Source: Avena insularis (taxonomy: Eukaryota; Streptophyta; Magnoliopsida; Poales; Poaceae). Taken from it: DNA of 64,000 bases. The DNA lies in assembly GCA_023614405.1 (NCBI GenBank), contig CM042684.1:468543650-468607649 (forward strand). The letters run 5' to 3'. Position numbers and translations under genes: made by a program. The notes beneath the pieces are model-generated. The model had not been told where the DNA came from and made no database searches. It saw only the letters and a list, made by a program, of their open reading frames with translations. Below, in pieces: positions 10,409 to 22,572 of the stretch (its first letter is position 1; each line of letters begins with the position of its first letter).

Positions 10409-12365
10409 ATGACTACTCTTGAAAACACTAAGTTGTGTGACTTCACTAGTACCAACAACAATGATTTTATGAGCACACCTATTGCTCCACCTGTGCCTGA
10501 AGATACTTTCTTTGAGATAAAACCTACTTTGCTCAATCTTGTTATGAGAGAACAATTTTCTGGTATTGGTAATGAAGATGCTGCTTCCCATCTAAATAAC
10601 TTTGTTGAACTTTGTGAGATGCAAAAGCATAGGGATATAGATGGTGATATTATTAAGCTGAAATTTTTTTCCTTTCGCTTTGAGAGGAAAAGCTAAAGAA
10701 TGGTTGAATTCCTTAACTAGAAATAGTATTGATTCTTGGACTAAATGCAAAGATGCTTTCATTGGAAAATACTATCCTCCTGCTAAGATTATATCCATGA
10801 GAAGTGAAATAATGAAGTTTAAACAACTTGATAATGAGCATGTTGCTCAAGCTTGGGAAAGAATGAAATCTTTGGTTAAGAATTGTCCCACTCATGGACT
10901 AACTGCTTGGATGATCATCCAAACTTTTTATGCAGGATTGAACTATTCTTCAAGGAACCTATTGGATTCTGCTGCTGGAGGTACCTTTATAACCATCACT
11001 TTGGGTGCTGCAACAAAACTTCTGGACAATATGATGGTTAATTATTCTGAATGGCATACTGAGAGAGCTCCACAAGGTAGGAAGGTAAATTCTGTTGAGG
11101 AAACCTCCTCCTTGAGTGATAAGATTGATATTATTATGTATATGCTTGTTAATGGGAAAGCCCATATTAATCCAAATAATGTTCCCTTAGCTTCTTTGGA
11201 TGCTCAAGAAGAGCAAGTTGATGTGAACTTCATAAGAAATAACAATTTTGGCAATAATGCTTATAGGAACAATTTTGGTAACAACAATTATAAGCCATAT
11301 CCTCCCAACAATGGTAATGCTTATGGAAATTCTTACAACAATAATAGTAGTGCTCCCTCTAAACTTGAAGTTATGCTTAAAGAGTTTATTAGTAAACAAA
11401 CTCCTTTCAATAAAACTATTGAGGAAAAACTCTCTAATGCTGAAAGAAATATAGCATCTTTGGTTGAAGCTCAATCTTCTTTGAATAAAATGGCTGCTAA
11501 ACCTAAAACTAATGAGAATCCCTTTGCAGCTACCAATGCTATACAAGTAAGAATTCATGAAAATGTTAGACTATTAGCTGAATTACATGCTAAGTGGGAA
11601 AGAGAAGATGAAATTGCTAGAAACATTAGTGTTTCTACTGTCACCACCACTAGTGTTGAGGCTAGTAATAGTTCTATTGCTTTAGATGATAATTTTGATT
11701 TTGATCTTGATGGTTTCAATATGTCTAAAGTTATTAAGTTCCTACAAAAGCTTGCTAAAAGTCCTAATGCTAGTGCTATGAACATGGATTTTACAAAACA
11801 CATTACTGATGCTCTCATAAAGATTAAAGAAGAAAAGATGAAACATAAAGCTTCTATTCCTATAAAACAAGAAGATGGTTGGGAACCCATCATTAATATG
11901 AAAGTGAATGACTTTGATTTCAAAGCTTTATGTGATCTTGATAGTAGTGTTTCTATTATGCCTAGAAGGATTTATGATATGCTTGATTTGCCTCCACTTG
12001 AAGATTGTTATTTGAATGTCCCACTTGATGATAATGCTAAAAAGAAACTCATGGGGAGTCTTAATGATGTTCTTATTATGGTTAACAATGCTTATGTCCC
12101 CGTTGATTTCTATGTTTTGGATGTTGAATACAATGCTTCTTGTCCTATTACTTTGGGAAGACCTTTTCTTAGAACTGTTGGTGCCATTATTGATATGAAA
12201 GAAGGCACCATTAAATATCAACTCCTACTCAAGAAAGTTATAGAACACTTCCCTAAAAAGAGAGAAAATATTTCTTTTGCTTCTCCTATGAAAACAAAAT
12301 TTGGATTTAATGCTTCTTCATTTGAGAACACTTCATTCTTTCTTTGCTTCTTATGCCTAACTTAA
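10409..12365 (+). pseudogene. gag: Athila-type gag with protease-like C-terminus (B1), frameshifted
   Basis: Structural protein of the virus-like particle. The first 96 codons (10409-10696) carry the Athila gag start with FFEIKPTLLNLVMREQFSG and HLNNFVELCEMQK. A shift in a run of T at about 10662-10670 moves the rest into the overlapping frame ending at 12365 (GKAKEWLNSLTRNSIDSWTK onward). The middle is Asn/Gly-rich (NNNFGNNAYRNNFGNN) and there is no zinc knuckle. Near residue 418 of the second frame, ALCDLDSSVSIMPRRIYDML and later ITLGRPFLRTVGAIIDMKEG mark a retroviral-type aspartic protease. The catalytic D-[LTS]-G has become D-L-D, so protease activity is doubtful. Only the one frameshift breaks the frame. 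Confidence 0.9.
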
Positions 12366-14432
12366 AGGCGTTAAAAAAAGTACTTATTGGGAGATAACCC
12401 AAAAGTTTTATATGAGTTTTGGTAGTTATTACCTCTGTAATAACCTCTCCTTATCATTTTTATTTGCTTTTTGTGCCAAGAGTAACCTCTAATGAGAGAG
12501 AAGTAATGATTGGGAAAGTTGCTATCCCGAAACAGATTTCTGTGCTTCACCGTAAAAATTCGTGTAAAATCTATGAACGTTTCTTTGAGGCGTGAATTTT
12601 TGTGCTTCTGAACCAGGTTGTTATCTAACTTTCGTTAGTTCAACACTTTTTGATTTGAGCAACATAAGGTCTTCGAAAAAATTCGTCTTTACCTGCTGGT
12701 CTGTTTTGACAGATTTCTGCCATTTTCTGCATTTGCTTCTTGTTGGTTCCTCTTTGAGTTCTTTTGGGGTAATGAGCTTGTTGAGGGAAGTGCTACAGTA
12801 TCTAGTATTCTAATGGAAGTTTATTTTGTGTTGGAACTGAACCTTAAGACTTATTTATCTTGAGTACACTAATGTTGCTAATAAAGATTGTGCGAAGTTT
12901 TGTATGAAGGAAAATTTTCAGGTGTATGGAAGGAATGAGTAATGAGATGAAGGATGGACTAAAGCTCAAGCTTGGAAATGCCATGCATGTCACCCCAAGA
13001 AATATCCAAGAAGTACAAGCGTCAAAGCTTGGGGATGCCCAAGTCATCCCCTCTTCATCAATAAAAATCCCAGGTTTCTTCCAAACGCTTCATTTTTATT
13101 GTTTCATGCACAGTTGTGTTTTTCTTGGAGCGTCTTCTTTTTCATTTTTGTTTTGGTTTTTTGTTTGCTTGGTTTTCTTAGTTTTATGAATAAATTGGTT
13201 GGACCCCCTCTTTCATACATTGGTTTGCAAATAGTTTGGTTTGGTTTGGAAAAGAGTAGGAAAGTTCATGCATGTGGTAAAAAGAGCTCGTTTTTGACTG
13301 TGGCCTATGCTTTGTTATGCCATGCTTGATATTGTTTTGGCTTTATGCTTAGTATTCTTTGCTGTAGCATGACTTGTTATAAACAATTGAGATTGCTTAA
13401 TGTGCGTTGGATGAATCATGCGTTGTTTTAGCATATTAAAGCATAGTATAGTGGTATTCTCCTTTGATGCTTTATTTGGGTTGACTTGACGCATGCTCAC
13501 ACCATGTTATGACTATCCAAAGTCACCATAGCCTTTATGATCCTTTAGTTTTCAACTTGTAGTATCACTTTATGCTTTGATCAATGATGTTTTGTCGCTC
13601 TGCATGATTATGTCCATTATTGCTCTCTTAGTTGGTCGCTCCCAGTCTTTTGCTAGCCTCCACAACCAAGTATGAGTTCCACTCATGCATCCAACTCCCT
13701 AAACCAAGTTATTCCAAAGAGTCCAGCGTACCTACCTACTAGCTTATGCTATTCCAAGTATATTCATGCTTTTGTTTACCTTCCAAATTAAACTTGTTAT
13801 GAGAAAACTAGTGATTAAAGCTCTCACAAACTTGATGGCACACTTTACTTTTCTTGCCCTTAATAAACTTGAACCATTGTGTCGTCTATGTTGTATATGC
13901 TTGCACTTATTTGTTGGGAATTAGCAGAACCATGCTTTCATGGGGAACGCTTTCAACATTGCACTTGGTACTTGTACCTAGTTGATATCATGCTCTTTTG
14001 TATATGGATGTCGTCGGTGTGAAATGAAAGGGGAGCTTTTAAGTCCATGGAGTTATGTATATGTGTTAGAGAAACGCTCGGGCATGGTTCTAATCCATGC
14101 TGACATGGTGGAAACCTGCAGCGTAACCATAATGAGCTGTCTATGAAGCATTCTTCTTATAAAAAAAAGTCCTATATTGAGGAAAAAAAGAGAAAAAGAA
14201 AAAAAGAGATATTATGAAAAGAGGAAAGAGAGAAAAAAGCACCATATTCCCATGGTAAATAAGAAGATTGCTGAGATGCTCGTTGTCTGCTTGCCTTGTC
14301 ATTTTGATATGGGGATTCTTCCGTATCATCGGGCAAGGGTACCCTATTGGCGGTTCTCAATGATACACATGTACTTACGATGACAAGAACTTACCGGTGA
14401 CTAAACTTGAGTAGCATGAGGAGCGACCCTCG
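12366..14432 (+). other. 3' spacer of B1 with internal polypurine-like motif
   Basis: The Athila spacer between gag-protease and the 3' LTR. It starts with the family block around AAAAAAAGTACTTATTGGGA. AAGCTTGGGGATGCC (13025-13039) copies the polypurine motif that precedes Athila LTRs. An A/G-only low-complexity run occupies about 14170-14240. No credible ORF is present. The true polypurine tract and the first 108 bp of the 3' LTR are missing at the 14432 junction, as comparison with B2 shows. Confidence 0.7.
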
Positions 14433-15928
14433 TAACCTATTAACAAGAGCCACAGTGCCAGCTACCTGTTTTCTGTTGTTTTTGGTTCCAGGAATGTCAG
14501 AAAATGAATATTCTGGAATTGGACGGGACAAAAGCTAAAGTGCCTATTTTTCCGGAAGTCATCAGATGTCAGAATACGAGATGGAGAGGGGCCGGGCCAC
14601 ACCACTGGCCGGCGTGGCTGCTTGGCCCGTGCTGGGTGTTGTGGCCAGCCAGGCACCCCCTCACCTCTCCTTCCGCCTATATATTACCCTCGGACGAAAA
14701 ACCCTAAGAGCCCGATCAAAATCCACGAAGAGTCAGAGTCGCCATCATCTCCATCCCTAGATTGGGAGGGATCTGAAGCTCTTCCCAAGACCACGGAGAG
14801 GGGAATTCACCCTGGAGGCCTTCTTCATCACCATGCAAGCCTCCAGTGTGATGCGTGAGTAGTTCATCCTAGGACTACAGATCCATGTAGTAGCTAGATG
14901 GCTGGTTCTGCTCCTTTGTGCTTTCATGTTTAGATCTTGTGAGCTCCGTTCATGATCAAGATCATCTATTTGTAATTCTGCATGTTGTGTTTGCGGGGAT
15001 CCGATGGATATTGAGATGCTATTTCAGATTGATTATTGATTCTATCATGTCTTTGTTATTTGTGATCTTGCATGCTTTCCGTTGTTAGTAGCTATCTTGG
15101 CCAAGTAGATGCTAGCAACTCCAAGAGTTAGTATTTATGCTCGATAGTGGGTTCATGCCTCTGGTAATCTGGGGAAGTGACAGAAATCTCTAAGGTACTA
15201 GATGTGCTGTTGCTACTAGGGAGAAAACAACAATCCTTTGTTCATAGAACAATTGTATTGTTTACTTTACACGATCAGAAGCAATAATCTGTTGCTTGCA
15301 ACTTAATACTGGAGGGGGTTCGGATGATAACCTGAAGGTGCATTATTAGTCATAGATGCAGTTGGATGGCGGTCTATGTATTATGTTGCAATGCCCAATC
15401 AAGTCTCAAAGGAGTCAAGATGATTAGTATATGCATGTATTGCTTTCTCGGTGTTTGTCAATTGCCCCGCTGTAATTTGTTCACCCAGCATGTTTTCTAT
15501 CTTAAGGAGAGCCACCTCTAGTGATCTATGGATCCCGGTCCTTGTCTTTTACATACAATCTACAATCTTTTACTGTTTTGTGTTTACTTTCTGCAAACTT
15601 TTACTTCTTTCCATTCGATACGTTTAATCCTTTGTTTTCAGCAAAACACGGTGAGATTGACAACCTCATCGCAAGTTGGGGACAGAGTTCTGTGGTTGTG
15701 TTGTGCAGGTCTCCATGATGCTACTAGCACCGGTAGTGCACCCTGCCAAAGCTCAGCTAGTAACACCTTTGGGGTGTTTCCTTGCTCCTACTGGTTCGAT
15801 TAAACCTTGGTTTCATAACTGAGGGAAACTTGCTGCTGTGCTCATCATACCTTCCTCTTGGGGTTCCCAACGAGCTCTACATCAACCACGCACCAGCACT
15901 TTTCTAGGCGCCATACACAGAGCCATCA
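14433..15928 (+). repeat. 3' LTR of B1, lacking its first 108 bp
   Basis: Matches the 5' LTR from base 8641 onward (TAACCTATTAACAAGAG) to the terminal AGCCATCA at 15928, which abuts the target duplication ATAAC. Bases equivalent to 8533-8640 are absent. The junction shares TAA with the sequence that follows the same spacer block in B2, consistent with a deletion by illegitimate recombination. Confidence 0.88.
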
Positions 15929-17104
15929 ATAACCCCCTCAGGAAGAGGGGCATACAGGGTGACACCCCCAATCCTGCATACAGAAAACAATTTAGCGCAA
16001 AGTCAAGAAAAAACAGCAAAGAAGCAGTCGACAAACAAAGCTACTACGTAGCACAACTATACCTCAGAAGGAGGGTTAGCAGCATCGAGTGGAGGTACGT
16101 CTGGATCATTGGGAAGCACATCCTTGGCGGTGTACTTGGTGACTAGTCGCACCCTTTTATCTACCTCACTCGCGGAAATGCCATTGGCAGATACGCGAGT
16201 GACATCGTCTGCGCCAGCCCACTGGAACATAGGGTGGACTCTGGCCTGTAGGGGCTGGACGCGATGGCGCAGCCATGTGCGAATGAGGGCGCAGCCATGT
16301 GCGAATGAGGGCGCAGCCTCCCTCCTCTTTACCCATGCGACTCTCGAGGTCGCAGACGCGCTCGTATAGCACATTTGTCTCCATGGACTCGTCGGGCATC
16401 ACTATGTTCTTCTAGGAGCGCCTCCTCTTGCACGGCATCGCGGGATCGAAGGGCGCGAGTCTGAAGTGGTCTCCGTCGGCCTTCAAGTCGCGGATGTAGA
16501 ACCACTTGTCCCTCCACCCTTGGACGGACACCGTGAGTTTGATGTCGAAGTATGTGGCGGAGGAGTCGACGTGGATACCGCAACCGCCTACATCATAGAC
16601 TACGGAGCCAGACGCTGATTGGCGCTTCAGCTTGAAGAGGTGCTTGAAGAGACCGAAGTGTGGCTCGATTCCGAGCTAGCACTCGCAAATAGTAATATAG
16701 CAAGCTACATGGAGGATGGAGTTGGGGGATAGCTGATGCAGCTGGAGCCCATAGAAACAGAGAAGGCCCCTGAAGAAAGGATGCAGGGGCAACGAGAGAC
16801 CGCGGATGATGAATGCTAGGAACATCACCCAAAAACCGGCAGGAGAGGAAGGGATTGCCTCGCTGCCAGGGACGCGCGCATCAGCGACTGCGGAAGAAAG
16901 AACTCCGTCCTGGCGTAGGAGACGGAGCTCAGAGGACTTGATCACGGATGTGCGCCACGTGCCATTAGTGACGCGAGTGCCCGTGCCCTTCTTTTTTCCG
17001 ACGACGGCGGCGCTGGTGCCCGCAGCGGCGGAGCCGCCCTTCTTCTTTGCAGCAACCACGGCGGCGGAGGAGTCGGCCGCAACACCTCCTTTCTTATTCC
17101 CCAT
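15929..17104 (-). pseudogene. Antisense gene exon 1 and start of exon 2 (A2)
   Basis: Exon 1 runs from the ATG at 17104 (MGNKKGG) to 16063, where it meets a gtatag donor. Exon 2 begins at 15973 after a TGCAG acceptor and is cut by B1 at 15929. The opening 142 codons are open and include FLAFIIRGLSLPLHPFFRG, then a stop after ICEC interrupts the domain. Exon 1 is 1042 nt, 22 nt longer than in A3. The excess equals a tandem duplication of GCGCAGCCATGTGCGAATGA plus GG at about 16265-16310. It is broken by the stop, the duplication and the B1 insertion. Confidence 0.78.
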
Positions 17105-17589
17105 TCTACGATGGCGGTGTGGCTGGAGAAAGTAACTGGGGAATACGCGGAGCTAGTCCAGTGCTGCGAGAAAGACCAACACAGAGAAGCAGAGGAGCAG
17201 CATCAATGGCGACGGAGGCAAAGGCAGAGAAAAGAAGCAGATGTGAAAAATTACCGACGCAACATCGCTACTTAACCCTCTGGAAGATGCAAACTAACGG
17301 CCAGGAAAAACCCTACCAGACACGTGGCGTTCATCGTGCTCGACACATGGAGGACCCGAAGCGTGAACCGTGCCCCACTACCCCCATTACGCATGGAAAT
17401 CGAGGAGGCACAGTTCAAACAAAGACTACGCACGCCCGGTCAAGTAAGAGTCAGAAAATGGAACCCACCGCTCGTCACATCCCGTCAAACCCGCTCACGC
17501 GGGCAACTGAGATCATCACATCGTCAGCACTGATGTCATCAAAAAATTGAGCAGCAGAAGACTTCGACTACTTTAAGTCCTTGCTCGAG

Positions 17590-17890
17590 TCTTCGACTCC
17601 ACCAAGCACTTGTGGGCTACTCCCATAGGGAGCGCTGGCCGCGCACCCTACGATTTTCTTTTCTTTTTTGCAGGAACATGGACAATCGATATGAAACCAA
17701 CCACTCGAATCCACGATTCGACTATGGACATGGGTTACTCCCATAGGGAGCGCTGGAAATAAATTTGACTGAAACAAGAAAACAAAAGACGACAGTAGTC
17801 GCAAAAGTTCTTTAGTCCCTGCCTGAGTCTTCGACTCAACCAGGCACTCGGGGTCTACTCCCATAGGGAGTGCTGGTCGCGCACCCTATG
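17590..17890 (+). repeat. Polypurine-like repeats upstream of the A2 LTR
   Basis: Three blocks with CTACTCCCATAGGGAG or close variants, spaced about 110-130 bp as in A1. The first and third are followed by TCGCGCACCCTA-like or CGCGCACCCTA sequence. Confidence 0.7.
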
Positions 17891-18436
17891 ATTATTGGTA
17901 CATCATACTGCATGTTGATAACATCCACACTCGAAGTTTATGGCGACACTACCTCATATTTTTCCCTACAACGAGACTATGTCTCCTGGCTCACCAGAAT
18001 CATCTCCGCGATGACAAAATTCGGATGCCGCGCTTGCATCGTGAAGATAAGACTTGAATAAGGCCTAGCAACGCATTTGCTGCGCACTACCAAAAATATA
18101 TCTGTGCCTTCAGGTACGATGAACATGCCTTGACGGACGCGTCAAGTGCTCATACCCATATACTGGAATTTGACTCCTGTAAGACCTCCGCGGCTTGAGT
18201 CAAATTACACCAGCACTTTTCCGGATTCAAGTCCGGGGACTCGAGTTCGAGTAGATTGCGTTATTTTACCCTAAGGTAGTTAACTGATACCGATACATCG
18301 GTTAAATCAGGCACGCACATCAACAATCCCTATGACACAAACAGAGTAGTCGGAAAACATACTCAGTCATGCACTCGAAAGGATTCATAAAAGTCCCCAG
18401 TCGAATCTGCGATTCCACTGGACACTCGGGGGCTAC

Positions 18437-18924
18437 TGACATGGGTATACCATATAGGTACTCGAGCTTGGTATATACGGCCTGAATACAGCGGGAGCCT
18501 ACGGTGTCGCCAAGGCCCAAACAGAGAACTTGAGTAACTTACGGACTCTCGATTCTTGAAGAACAAGAAGAAGCTAAAGATAGAAAGTTCAAAGGGAAAA
18601 ACCCTAACCTATAACCGACTCGACCTGCTACCCGAGACCTAGCCTATCTATATAAAGGCTAGGAGGGGGCAGCGAGGAGGACACACGCAACCCTAGTTTC
18701 CACAACCCTCGCCAGATTACATCTGCGCACCATTGTAATCCTTGATTCCTTCAATAATTCCACGAGCAGACAAGCAGGAGTAGGGACCTCTACGAGGCCT
18801 GAACTTGGGTAAATCTTTGAATCGCCCGTGGCTTGTTTGCTAGCCGATAGATGTCTCCAGCGCTCCCTCCTTCTCCAAAACCCAAGTCCATAACAACGGG
18901 CATTGATGAGTTAAACCCACGTCA
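18437..18924 (+). repeat. LTR of A2 (488 bp)
   Basis: Starts TGACATGGGTATACC after the polypurine tract ACTCGGGGGCTAC and ends CACGTCA. TATA box TATATAAA at 18649-18656. The next base, 18925, is inside an Athila-type LTR (B2), so this end marks a retrotransposon-in-retrotransposon junction. Confidence 0.88.
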
Positions 18925-19078
18925 AGCAGAAAACAGGCAACTGGCACTGTGGTTTCTTGTTACTAGGTTAGTTCCAGAAAATGTGTAAAAATACTCCAAA
19001 GTATGAACAAAACATAAGAAAGTAGATATAAAACAAGCATGGAACATACAAAATTATAGATACGTTTGCAACGTATCA
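18925..19078 (-). repeat. Start of the B2 3' LTR (first ~154 bp)
   Basis: On the - strand it begins TGATACGTTGCAAACGTATC directly after the polypurine tract and runs to CCTGTTTTCTGCT, where the A2 LTR end is joined. The same LTR continues uninterrupted in the B1 and solo copies, so this is a true truncation or insertion junction. Confidence 0.85.
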
Positions 19079-19092
19079 ACATCCCCAAGCTT
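19079..19092 (-). promoter_or_regulatory. Polypurine tract of B2
   Basis: AAGCTTGGGGATGT (- strand) immediately before the LTR start TGATACG. It is preceded by the common Athila sequence CTCGAGGACGAGCATGAGTT. Confidence 0.8.
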
Positions 19093-21810
19093 AACTCATG
19101 CTCGTCCTCGAGTAGGTAAGTGATAAAAAAGAATAATTTTTAAGGTGACATGCACCATCATAATCTTGATCAAGGTATTTGTAAAATATTGATAGCTGGG
19201 ATCATAGTACTCTAACATAGACATGAAACATATAGTTCTAACAATAAGACATAGCAACTATGTTATAACATGAAAAGGTACAAACAAGAGATTCATGAAT
19301 AACAATGCTTTGAAAGACGTTTGTTTGTTTCACATATAGAAAACATAATGAGAATGGTATTCAACTTGTCCCTCATAGGACACCTTCAAAGTTCATAACG
19401 GTGACTAGATACAAATAATTTAAGAACAAGCAATATCAAAGTTATGAATCAATCAACAAGTTTTGGGACAATGCACATTAAACTAAGAATGACCACTATG
19501 CTCTCTCAATAGGTGCATAAAGATAGAATATGGAGACTCAATATAAAAAGTAAAAGAAAGGCCCTTCATAGAAGGAAGCAGGGATTCAAGTCTCATAAAG
19601 AGCTTCCAAAAATTATGGTACTTATTAGCTTTCAGCTCTCATTGCCCCTATCATAAGCATCTTTAGGTGATTAAGGTTAAAGTGAACAAATATGAGGATA
19701 TACTTGACAAGTTATAAGTTGAAATCTCACGCCCCTTACTTACGAAGATCGAACCTCATGCTACTCAACTTTAGCCACGAGTAAGTTCTTGTCATTGTAA
19801 GTACATGTGTATCATAGAGAACCGCCAACGGGGTACCCCTTGCCCGATGATACGGAAGCATTCCCATATCAAAATGACAAGGCAAGCAGACAATGAGCAT
19901 CTCAGCGATCTTTTTATTTGCTATTTGCATAGGTTTTTATTAAGGATGCTTCACAGATTGCTTGCTATGGTTATGCTGCAAGTTTCCACCATGATTAGGC
20001 ATGACTTAGGCTAGCGGCCCAGGCGTTTTTCTAACACATATACAAACTCCATGAGCTTACAAGCTCCCCTTGTATTTCACACCGCCGGGATCCATAAGCA
20101 AAAGAACATGATATCAACTAAATAAAGTGCAATGTTGAAAATGTTCCCCATGGTAACATGGTTCTACTAATTCACAACTTATAAAGCGCAAGCATATAGG
20201 CAACATAGATGGGCACAATGGTTCAAGTTTATTAAGTGCAAGAAAAGTAAAGTGTGCCATCAAGTTTGTGAGAGCTTTAATCACTAATTTTCACATAACA
20301 AGTTTAATTCGGAAGGTAGATAAAAACATGAATATACTTGGAATAGCAAATGCTAATAGGTAGGTATGGTGGACTCTTTGGAATAACTTGGTTTTATTTG
20401 GAGTTGGATGCATGAGTGGAACTCGTACTTAGTATGGAGGCTAGCAAAAGACTGGGAGCAACCAACTAAGAGAGCAATAATGGCCATAATCATGCAAAGC
20501 GACAAAACATTATTAATTAAAGCATAAAGTGATATTACAAGCCGAATACTAAATGATCATAGAGGCTACGATGACTTGGTGTAGTCTTAACATGGTGTGA
20601 GCATGGGCCAAGTCAACCAAAATAAAGCATCAAAGGAGAATACCACAATATTATGCTTTTATATGCTAAAACAACGCATGATTCTTTCAAGGCACATTAA
20701 GCAATCTCAATTGTTTGTAACAAGTCATGCTACAACAATAATCACTAAGAATAAAGCTAAAACAATGTCAAGCATGACATGATAAAGTCTAAGTCACAGC
20801 CAAAAACAAGCCCCTTTTATACCACTTAAGCATGAACTTTCCTACTCTTTTCCAATCCAAATCAACCTATTTGAAACTATGTATGGATGCGGGGGTCCAA
20901 CCAATTTATTCAAGCAAACGAAGCAAACGAAAACTAAAAACAAAAACGAAGACGCTCCAAGAACAACATAATTGTGCATGAAACAATAAAAATGAAGTGT
21001 TTGGAAGAAACCTGAAATTTTTATTGATGAAGAAGGGGATGCCTTGGGTATCCCCAAGCTTTGACGCTTGACTTCTTGAATATTTCTTGGGGTGACACGG
21101 GTGGCATCCCCAAGCTTGAGCTTTTGTCCATCTTCATCTTATCACATTGTTCTTCCCTACACTTTAAAATTTCCTTCATACAAAACTTCTCACAATCTTC
21201 ATTAGCAACATTAGTGTACTCAAGATAATAAGTCTTTTGGTTCAGTTTCAACACAAGTAAAACTTCCATTAAAACACAAGCTACTGTAGCACTTCCTTTA
21301 AAAAGTTCAAATGATCAAAGAGAACTCAAAGTGAAAGAGATTAAGAGGCAAATGCAAATAATGGCTAAAATCTGTCAAAATAGACCAGCAGGTAAAAACC
21401 ATTTTTTTCAAAGACCTTCTGTTACTCAAATCGAAAAGTGTTGAACTAACGAAACTCAGAAGCACAAAAAATTATAGCTCAATCCGACGTACAGAGATTT
21501 TTCACGAATGTTTACAACGAAGCACAAAAATCTGTTTCGGGACAGCAACTTTCCCAAATCTTACTTCTCTCTCATTAGAGGTTACACTTGGCACAAAAAC
21601 CACACAAAAATGATAAGGAGAGGTTATTACTGGAGCAATAACTTCCAAGACTCAGCAAAAGACTCCTAACAAAATTTGGGTTATCTCCTAATAAGTGCTT
21701 TTCTTTAACGCCTTTGAGCTAGGCATAAGAAGCAAGAAAAGAATCAAGTATTCTCAAATGAAGAAACATTAAAACCAAATTTCTTGGCCTTAACTCTCTT
21801 ACTTTTATTC
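19093..21810 (-). other. 3' spacer of B2
   Basis: Matches the B1 spacer in reverse. It carries the block around AAAAGCACTTATTAGGAGAT near 21700 and two further polypurine-like motifs at 21103-21117 and 21048-21061. Short ORFs here (for example 21269-21021) are not convincing genes. The ~660 bp next to the polypurine tract is the part that B1 has lost. Confidence 0.65.
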
Positions 21811-22572
21811 TTATCCTTGGGGAGCGTATGATTGTTTGGTGGAGACGCAAAGTGCATGAGATATTTCTAATATTGCTCGAAGGAGTTTAAGTAGGGATTT
21901 TCCAAGTGTAATTTGTCCTTTTCCTACACATTCAATAACAACATAATCAATAGACACCACTTTCCCTAGAATATTTGTAAACACTCCTTCAGTTATTCCA
22001 ATAGGTAATATTATGGCTTTATTAGCAAGAGATATTTCTTCTCCCCCTTCAGAAAGTCCCCAAAGATTTAAGGATTCATAGATATCTTTAGGCATAAGAC
22101 AAAATTCAGACATGATATCACAACAAGTATGAAAAGTTTCATTATTTATAACAACTTTTACTGTAGGAAGCCATTTTGAAGATTCAGAATTTATTGGGAC
22201 ATATTCATGATACTCTCTAAGCATGTTATAGCATTCTTTTAAACTAGTTGTGTTGGTTTCAAGAGTGTTTAATCTGGCAAATATGTTTATGAAGGAGGAA
22301 CCAGATTTGCTAGGCAAGTTATATGTTGAGACCAACTTCTTTATGGCATTAAAAGCTTCACCCTCATTGCATTGGAGGAAATATCCTCTTACTACAGCAT
22401 CCAAAGCATATCTATAGCAAATAGAAATTCCAATGTAAAAACTGCTAAGAAACAAGCTTAGAGTCATTTTAGGTTCAGTTTTTCCATGTAAATCAGTGAT
22501 TCTAGACCAAACTTTTTTAAAACTCTCTTCAATTCCTTGTTTTAAAGTAAAAATCATTTCCTCAGGTGACAT
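21811..22572 (-). pseudogene. gag: Athila-type gag/protease-like ORF of B2 (253 aa)
   Basis: Opens with ATG at 22572. The first part (KVWSRITDLHGKTEPKMTLS, FYIGISICYRYALDAVVRG) is gag-like but clearly different from B1 gag. Residues from about 135 resemble an aspartic protease fold (NNETFHTCCDIMSEFCLMPK, then ITLGKSLLKLLRAILEI). The catalytic D-[LTS]-G triad reads D-I-M, so it should be inactive. At 253 aa it is much shorter than B1 gag (about 650 aa), so internal deletion is likely. The frame has stayed open despite this. Confidence 0.7.

Larger units (their letters stand above)
8533..15928 (+). mobile_element. Athila-type Ty3/gypsy element B1, no RT or integrase
   Basis: A complete insertion of 7,396 bp with target duplication ATAAC on both sides (8528-8532 and 15929-15933). 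It lies in exon 2 of the A2 antisense gene, and the empty site is visible in A1 near 5380. Order: LTR, primer-binding site for tRNA-Asp, gag with a protease-like end, a 2-kb spacer and the 3' LTR. The Athila assignment rests on the gag type, the spacer signature (AAAAAAAGTACTTATTGGGA) and the LTR start. RT, RNase H and integrase are absent, so the element could move only with proteins from a relative. Confidence 0.9.
8348..18924 (+). mobile_element. Second, truncated A-family copy A2, split by B1
   Basis: The sequence after the A1 LTR repeats the antisense exon 2 region of A1 (from about 5206), continues to 8532, is interrupted by element B1, resumes at 15929 and runs through antisense exon 1, the repeat zone, the polypurine tract and an LTR ending at 18924. 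There is no primer-binding site after the 8347 LTR terminus. The arrangement is therefore not a normal 5' end but a tandem duplication or recombination product of the 3' third of an A element. Confidence 0.8.

Noticed and set aside
14170..14240. Purine-only run as a polypurine tract for B1
   Set aside because: It is not adjacent to the LTR. It is a low-complexity run in the spacer, and the real tract is deleted in B1.
18925..19078. Separate solo LTR fragment
   Set aside because: It is joined to the B2 polypurine tract and spacer, so it is the B2 3' LTR cut short.
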